From the NCBI GenBank assembly GCA_964626565.1, contig CAZVFX010000181.1, forward strand, positions 1-11,002: a DNA stretch of 11,002 nucleotides, written 5' to 3'. Both the position numbers and the translations under genes were made by a program. The notes below the pieces were generated by a model. The model was not told the origin of the DNA and did no database searches. It worked only from the letters and a program-made list of their open reading frames with translations. Shown here piece after piece: positions 6,413-11,002 of this stretch. Positions within the stretch are counted from its first letter, which is position 1. Each line of letters starts with the position of its first letter. The stretch is from CAZVFX01 sp964626565. Its GTDB lineage: Bacteria > Myxococcota_A > UBA9042 > CAIXZC01.

Positions 6413-9400
6413 ATGGTTGAACGACGAACGATAACGGTAGACGGCAACGAAGCTGCAGCATCTGTGGCTCACCGAATCAACGAGGTGATCGCCATTTATC
6501 CCATTACCCCATCTTCTCCCATGGGAGAACATGCAGACGAATGGTCGGCTCAGGGCCAGCGGAACATCTGGGGTGCGATTCCCGACGTCGTGGAGATGCA
6601 GTCCGAGGCGGGTGCGGCCGCGGCGGTGCACGGAGCGTTGCAGTCGGGCGCCCTCACCACTACCTTCACTGCGTCCCAGGGCTTGCTGCTGATGATTCCG
6701 AGTATGTACAAGATAGCGGGGGAGTTGACCGCTTTTTGCATGCATGTCAGCGCCCGGACCCTGGCGGCCCACGCACTGTCGATTTTCGGTGATCACTCTG
6801 ATGTGATGGCGTGCCGACAGATCGGTTTTTCCATGTTGGCCTCTGGTTCGATCCAGGAGGTTCACGACTTTGCTTGCATCGGCCAGGCTGCTTCCTTGCA
6901 GTCCTGGGTCCCCATGCTCCACTTCTTCGATGGTTTCCGGACCTCCCACGAGGTGGCCACCATGGAAGAGCTTACCGATGATGATTTGAAAGCGATGATT
7001 GATGAGAATCTGGTGGCTACGCACCGCCGGCGGGCGTTGTCCCCTGACAACCCGAAGATCCGTGGTACGGCTCAGAACCCCGACGTCTTCTTCCAGTGCC
7101 GGGAGGCGTGTAACAAGTTCTACGACAGGTGCCCGGATATCGTGCAGAAGACCATGGACCGTTTTGCCGAGTTGACGGGCAGGCAGTACAAGCTGTTCGA
7201 CTATGTCGGTCATCCTGAGGCGGAGCGTGTGGTCATACTCATGGGCAGTGGTGCGGAGTCGGCGCATGAGACTGTGGAGCATCTGGTCGCGGCGGGTGAG
7301 AAGGTGGGGATCCTGAAGGTGAGGCTCTATCGGCCGTTCACCATCGGACCCTTCCTGTCCGCGTTGCCTGCTACTACCACCGCGATATCCGTTCTGGATC
7401 GCACCAAGGAGCCGGGCGCTTTGGGTGAGCCGTTGTATATGGATGTGGTTACCGCGTTCAAGGAGGCCAAGGAGAGGGACCTGTTCACACTCAACCAGGA
7501 TCCTATCGTGGTTGGCGGGAGATACGGTCTTTCCAGCAAGGAGTTCGGCCCGGCTGCAGTCAAGGCGGTGTTCGACAACCTGGCCAGCGATACACTAAAG
7601 AACCATTTTACGGTGGGTATCAACGACGACGTCACTAACTCGTCTTTGCCCATCGACGGTAGTTTTGACATTGAGCCTGATGACGTTGTGCGGGCCATGT
7701 TCTACGGGCTGGGCGCAGATGGCACGGTGGGGGCCAACAAGAACTCTATCAAGATCATCGGCGAGGAAACCACCAACCACGCGCAGGGCTACTTCGTGTA
7801 CGACTCCAAGAAATCGGGAGCGGGCACGGTTTCGCACTTGCGTTTCGGACCGCGGTTGATTCGCTCCTCGAGTCTTGTCAGGAAGGCCAATTTTGTCGCC
7901 TGTCACCAGTTCAACTTCATGGAGAAGCTGGACGTGCTGGAGTGTGCTGCCGAGGGTGCGGTGTTCCTTCTGAACTCTCCTTACAGCAAGGAAGAAGTGT
8001 GGGAGCATCTGTCCAAGGAAGTGCAGAAGCGGATCCTCGACCTGAAGCTCCGCTTCTATGTCATCGACGCCTACAAGGTGTCCATGGAAACGGGCATGGG
8101 CAACCGGATCAACACCATTATGCAGACCTGCTTCTTTGCTATCTCCGGTGTGTTGGAGCGCGGGGAAGCGATCGACCGGATCAAGGATTCGGTCAAGAAG
8201 ACGTACGGCCGCAAGGGAGACGAGGTGGTGCGGCGCAACTTTGAGGCTATCGATCATACCCTTGCCCACCTCTTCGAGGTTGAGGTGCCGACGCTGATGA
8301 CCGCGACCTTGACCCGTCCGCCCATAGTATCGAAGCGGGCACCGGACTTTGTGAAGAAGGTTACCGCAGCGATTATGGCCGGCAAGGGCGACCTGCTGCC
8401 GGTGAGTGTGTTTCCTGCCGATGGCACATGGCCGGTGGCTACCACTCAGTGGGAGAAAAGGAACATTGCCCAGGACATTCCGGTCTGGGATCCGAGTATC
8501 TGCATTCAGTGCAACAAGTGTGCATTCGTTTGTCCCCATGCGGCGGTGAGGGCCAAGGTCTACGAGCCCGAGCTTCTGGATGACGCGCCCGGTACGTTCA
8601 AGTCCGTGGACTACAAGGCCAAGGACTTCCGGGGCTTGAAGTATACTCTCCAGACTGCGCCGGAGGATTGCACGGGTTGTACGCTGTGCACCGTGGCCTG
8701 CCCTTCCAAGGACAAGGCGAACCCGAAGAACAAGGCGCTGATGATGGCCAGCCAGGCGCCCCTGCGGGAGCAGGAGAGGGCCAATTTCGATTTCTTCCTT
8801 TCGCTTCCTGAGATCCCCAGGGACCAGATAACGAGGCTGGATGTCAAGGGTTCCCAGCTCTTCAAACCCCTGTTCGAGTTCTCCGGTGCCTGCACCGGGT
8901 GCGGTGAGACTGCATACGTGAAACTGCTGTCTCAGTTGGTTGGAGACAGGGCTATCATCGGCAACGCCACTGGTTGCTCATCCATCTACGGCGGCAATCT
9001 GCCGACGACTCCGTACTGTGTGGACGAAAACGGTCGCGGGCCGAGTTGGTCCAACTCGCTGTTCGAAGATGCGGCCGAGTTTTCGTTCGGTTTCCGACTG
9101 GCCATTGACCAGCACCGGCGCACTGCGGAAGGGACTCTGCGGGGTCTCGCCGGCCAACTGGGCGACAACCTGGTGGCTGCCCTGCTGGAGAGGGAAGAGC
9201 GTTCCGAAGCCGCAGTTTTGAAAAGGCGCGAGTTGGTGGCGCAGCTTCGCTCGCAGTTGGCCGGCATCGACTCCCCGGAGGCTAGGCGGCTGGAAGAGTT
9301 GGCCGACTACTTTGTGCGCAAGAGCGTGTGGGGTGTGGGCGGCGACGGCTGGGCCTATGACATCGGCTATGGCGGTCTTGACCACGTTCTTGCCAACCGG

Positions 9401-9988
9401 CGGGATATGAACCTGCTGGTGATGGATACCGAAGTTTACTCCAACACTGGCGGTCAGCAGTCCAAGGCCACTCCCCTGGGGGCAGCGGCCAAGTTCGCCT
9501 CGGCAGGAAAAGAGGTCCAGAAGAAGGACCTCGGGCTCATGGCCATGAGCTACGGCCACGTCTATGTGGCCAGTATCGCAATGGGTGCTCGTGACAACCA
9601 GACCGTAAAGGCCTTTGTTGAGGCGGATTCATACGACGGCCCGTCCATAATCATCGCGTACAGTCATTGCATTGCTCACGGCTACGATCTGGCCTTGGGA
9701 CTTTCGCAGCAGAAGCTGGCGGTAGAATCGGGCATCTGGCCGCTCTATAGGTTCGACCCGAGGAGAATTGAGCAGGGATTGCCTCCGCTGCAACTTGATT
9801 ACAAGCCGAAAGACATTAATGTTTTGGAGTACATGCGCAACGAAACGCGCTTCAGGATGGTTGAAAAAATGGACCCGGCAAGATTCAAGGGATTGGCGGA
9901 AAAAGCGCTTCTCGCCACTGAGCGGAGGGTAAGTCTCTACCGGCAAATGTCCGAGATGCAGTACGGCGGGGACAAAAACGGCCAATAG
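6413..9988 (+). CDS. nifJ: Pyruvate:ferredoxin (flavodoxin) oxidoreductase, homodimeric NifJ type
   Basis: This 1191-residue protein is a full-length single-chain PFOR, which converts pyruvate, CoA and oxidised ferredoxin to acetyl-CoA, CO2 and reduced ferredoxin in the cytoplasm. The N-terminal domain has YPITPSSPMGE (29-39) and the substrate-binding Arg115 in SARTLAAHALSIFGDHSDV. A ferredoxin-like domain carries two complete [4Fe-4S] motifs: C697-x2-C-x2-C-x3-C707-P, and C753-x2-C-x2-C-x3-C763-P. The C-terminal thiamine diphosphate domain has the proximal-cluster cysteines C827 and C830 (ACTGCGE), C855 (ATGCSS) and C1086 (SHCIAHG). It also has the cofactor motif G-D-G-W-A-Y-D (Asp978) and NTGGQQSKATP from residue 1011. 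Nothing is missing or broken. The reduced ferredoxin could serve hydrogenase, nitrogenase, biosynthesis or an Rnf-type complex; the window does not show which. Four cysteine-ligated clusters' worth of ligands are not present: the count is three, as in the family. The neighbouring flavoprotein gene lies 14 nt downstream. Confidence 0.97.
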   Translation: MVERRTITVDGNEAAASVAHRINEVIAIYPITPSSPMGEHADEWSAQGQRNIWGAIPDVVEMQSEAGAAAAVHGALQSGALTTTFTASQGLLLMIPSMYKIAGELTAFCMHVSARTLAAHALSIFGDHSDVMACRQIGFSMLASGSIQEVHDFACIGQAASLQSWVPMLHFFDGFRTSHEVATMEELTDDDLKAMIDENLVATHRRRALSPDNPKIRGTAQNPDVFFQCREACNKFYDRCPDIVQKTMDRFAELTGRQYKLFDYVGHPEAERVVILMGSGAESAHETVEHLVAAGEKVGILKVRLYRPFTIGPFLSALPATTTAISVLDRTKEPGALGEPLYMDVVTAFKEAKERDLFTLNQDPIVVGGRYGLSSKEFGPAAVKAVFDNLASDTLKNHFTVGINDDVTNSSLPIDGSFDIEPDDVVRAMFYGLGADGTVGANKNSIKIIGEETTNHAQGYFVYDSKKSGAGTVSHLRFGPRLIRSSSLVRKANFVACHQFNFMEKLDVLECAAEGAVFLLNSPYSKEEVWEHLSKEVQKRILDLKLRFYVIDAYKVSMETGMGNRINTIMQTCFFAISGVLERGEAIDRIKDSVKKTYGRKGDEVVRRNFEAIDHTLAHLFEVEVPTLMTATLTRPPIVSKRAPDFVKKVTAAIMAGKGDLLPVSVFPADGTWPVATTQWEKRNIAQDIPVWDPSICIQCNKCAFVCPHAAVRAKVYEPELLDDAPGTFKSVDYKAKDFRGLKYTLQTAPEDCTGCTLCTVACPSKDKANPKNKALMMASQAPLREQERANFDFFLSLPEIPRDQITRLDVKGSQLFKPLFEFSGACTGCGETAYVKLLSQLVGDRAIIGNATGCSSIYGGNLPTTPYCVDENGRGPSWSNSLFEDAAEFSFGFRLAIDQHRRTAEGTLRGLAGQLGDNLVAALLEREERSEAAVLKRRELVAQLRSQLAGIDSPEARRLEELADYFVRKSVWGVGGDGWAYDIGYGGLDHVLANRRDMNLLVMDTEVYSNTGGQQSKATPLGAAAKFASAGKEVQKKDLGLMAMSYGHVYVASIAMGARDNQTVKAFVEADSYDGPSIIIAYSHCIAHGYDLALGLSQQKLAVESGIWPLYRFDPRRIEQGLPPLQLDYKPKDINVLEYMRNETRFRMVEKMDPARFKGLAEKALLATERRVSLYRQMSEMQYGGDKNGQ

Positions 9989-9993
9989 GAGGG
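9986..9993 (+). promoter_or_regulatory. Ribosome binding site overlapping the nifJ stop codon
   Basis: TAGGAGGG includes the nifJ TAG stop and lies 9 nt before the ATG at 10003. A ribosome ending on nifJ would sit on this site, so the downstream gene is likely to be translated in step with nifJ from one transcript. Confidence 0.8.
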
Positions 9994-10002
9994 CCCACTA
10001 TT

Positions 10003-11001
10003 ATGGATCTGACCACGAAGTATATGGGACTCGAGTTGAAGCACCCCTTCATGCCCGGAGCCTCACCGCTGCTGGACGATCTGGACGATGTCAAGCGGCT
10101 GGAGGATGCAGGAGCTTCGGCGTTGGTAATGCGCTCGCTGTTTGAGGAGCAGGTGGTGGCCGAAGAGCTGGCGATGCAGGATTCGCTGCACAGTCTGGCC
10201 GGCTCCAATGCGGAAGCGGCCTCCTACTTTCCGGATGCCACTCCGTTTGTTCTGGGGCCTGACGAGTATTTGGAGCATCTCCGCAGGGTGAAGGAAGCTG
10301 TTGATGTGCCGGTAATCGGCTCACTGAACGGTGTCACGGCCGGCAACTGGTTGGAGTACGCCAAGCGGATTGAGGAAGCCGGTGCCGACGGCCTGGAACT
10401 CAACGTGTACTACCTGGCCACGGACCCGCAAAGGGACGGCGACGGGGTGGAATGGATAACTCTGGAGATGGCCAGGGCGGTGAAGTCCACCGTGAAGATC
10501 CCGGTTGCGCTGAAGTTGTCTCCTTACTATTCTTCGCTGGCTAACTTTGCCGCAGAAGCGGACAAGGTGGGAGTGGACGCTCTGATCCTCTTCAATCGCT
10601 TCTACCAGCCCGATATCGACATTGCGGAACTGGAAGTGAAGCCTGACCTGGAGCTTTCCACGGCGGCGGAGCTGAGGCTGAGACTGCGCTGGCTCGCTAT
10701 TCTGTCTCCACTGGTCAAGGCTTCGCTGGGCGCCAGCGGCGGCGTACACACTCCGGCTGACGCGGTAAAGGCGGTAATGACCGGTGCCCACGCGGTGCAG
10801 TTGGTCTCTTGCCTGCTGGACCAGGGCCCCGAGTACCTAGGCCGGGTAGTGGCAGGCGTAGCTGAGTTTCTGGAGGCCAAAGAGTACGACAGTCTGGAAC
10901 AGATGCAGGGCAGTATGAACCTGAGCCGGGCTCCCGATCCGGCCGCGTATGAGCGCGCCAACTATCTGCAGATTCTAAAATCGTGGAAGGGTTATCGCTA
11001 G
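10003..11001 (+). CDS. Dihydroorotate dehydrogenase-like FMN flavoprotein, NifJ neighbour
   Basis: This complete protein of 332 residues belongs to the DHOD/PyrD-like TIM-barrel flavoproteins. It opens MDLTTKYMGLELKHPFMPGA, as in that superfamily. FMN-site elements are GSLNG (106-110), KLSP (171-174), GASGGVHTPADA (243-254) and TGAHAVQLVS (260-269). It differs from true dihydroorotate dehydrogenases in the active site. The N-x-S-C-P-N loop holding the catalytic Cys or Ser is replaced by NVYYLATDP (134-142). The Lys of the T-K-S segment appears to be Arg (VMRSLFEE, 42-49). It is therefore unlikely to make orotate, and calling it pyrD would be misleading. Such DHOD-like genes are, from memory, often found beside nifJ in other bacteria. 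Coupled translation here (14-nt gap, shared stop/ribosome site) suggests a role tied to PFOR, possibly electron transfer or substrate-linked redox; that role is inference. Confidence 0.85.
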   Translation: MDLTTKYMGLELKHPFMPGASPLLDDLDDVKRLEDAGASALVMRSLFEEQVVAEELAMQDSLHSLAGSNAEAASYFPDATPFVLGPDEYLEHLRRVKEAVDVPVIGSLNGVTAGNWLEYAKRIEEAGADGLELNVYYLATDPQRDGDGVEWITLEMARAVKSTVKIPVALKLSPYYSSLANFAAEADKVGVDALILFNRFYQPDIDIAELEVKPDLELSTAAELRLRLRWLAILSPLVKASLGASGGVHTPADAVKAVMTGAHAVQLVSCLLDQGPEYLGRVVAGVAEFLEAKEYDSLEQMQGSMNLSRAPDPAAYERANYLQILKSWKGYR

Positions 11002-11002
11002 T

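Noticed and set aside
6110..7282. A 390-codon open frame on the minus strand across the nifJ promoter
   Set aside because: It runs antisense through the end of the glucosidase, the promoter region and the conserved N-terminal domain of nifJ. Its protein is His/Arg-rich with no motif.
7595..8539. A 314-codon open frame on the minus strand inside nifJ
   Set aside because: It is antisense to conserved PFOR sequence, with no Shine-Dalgarno site or family match; a shadow frame.
10003..11001. Annotation as pyrD, a pyrimidine biosynthesis gene
   Set aside because: The catalytic loop of class 1 and class 2 enzymes is absent and the context is nifJ, not pyrimidine genes.

Overview
The window is about 11 kb of ordinary, gene-dense bacterial chromosome, apparently GC-rich by eye. 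It carries one partial gene on the minus strand at the left edge and six complete genes on the plus strand. An outer-membrane FadL-family barrel, a lipoprotein signal peptide and secreted proteins point to a Gram-negative (diderm) cell. A pyruvate:ferredoxin oxidoreductase points to anaerobic or facultative metabolism. The sequence alone does not fix the phylum. Strong AAGGAGG-type Shine-Dalgarno sites and sigma70-like TTGACN boxes show conventional expression signals. No tRNA, rRNA, CRISPR array, insertion sequence or phage gene was seen.

Layout. (a) 1-541, minus: a membrane-anchored protein of unknown function, cut by the window edge. (b) 542-668: a divergent promoter region whose two -35 boxes form an inverted repeat. 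(c) 669-3874, plus: a putative envelope cluster of a lipoprotein with a calcium-loop-like motif, a secreted lipocalin-fold protein resembling Svf1/CrtC/AttH (its start overlaps the previous stop by 4 nt), and a FadL/OmpP1-type outer-membrane transporter. A perfect 9-bp hairpin follows the lipocalin-like gene. (d) 3899-6304, plus: a cytoplasmic GH31 alpha-glucosidase with an intact catalytic pair. (e) 6305-6412: a promoter region with two CTTGAC boxes exactly 30 bp apart. (f) 6413-11001, plus: nifJ (pyruvate:ferredoxin oxidoreductase) and, 14 nt downstream, a dihydroorotate-dehydrogenase-like flavoprotein. The catalytic loop of true DHODs is replaced in this last protein.

How the genes may work together. 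The lipoprotein, lipocalin-like protein and FadL barrel plausibly form a pathway that handles a hydrophobic compound across the envelope; this is inference. The GH31 enzyme would release glucose from alpha-glucosides, feeding glycolysis. NifJ then oxidises pyruvate to acetyl-CoA and reduced ferredoxin. The DHOD-like protein is translated from the same transcript and is a candidate redox partner or accessory of NifJ. I found no clear sign of a wholly new system. The most interesting leads are the envelope cassette and the NifJ/DHOD-like pair.
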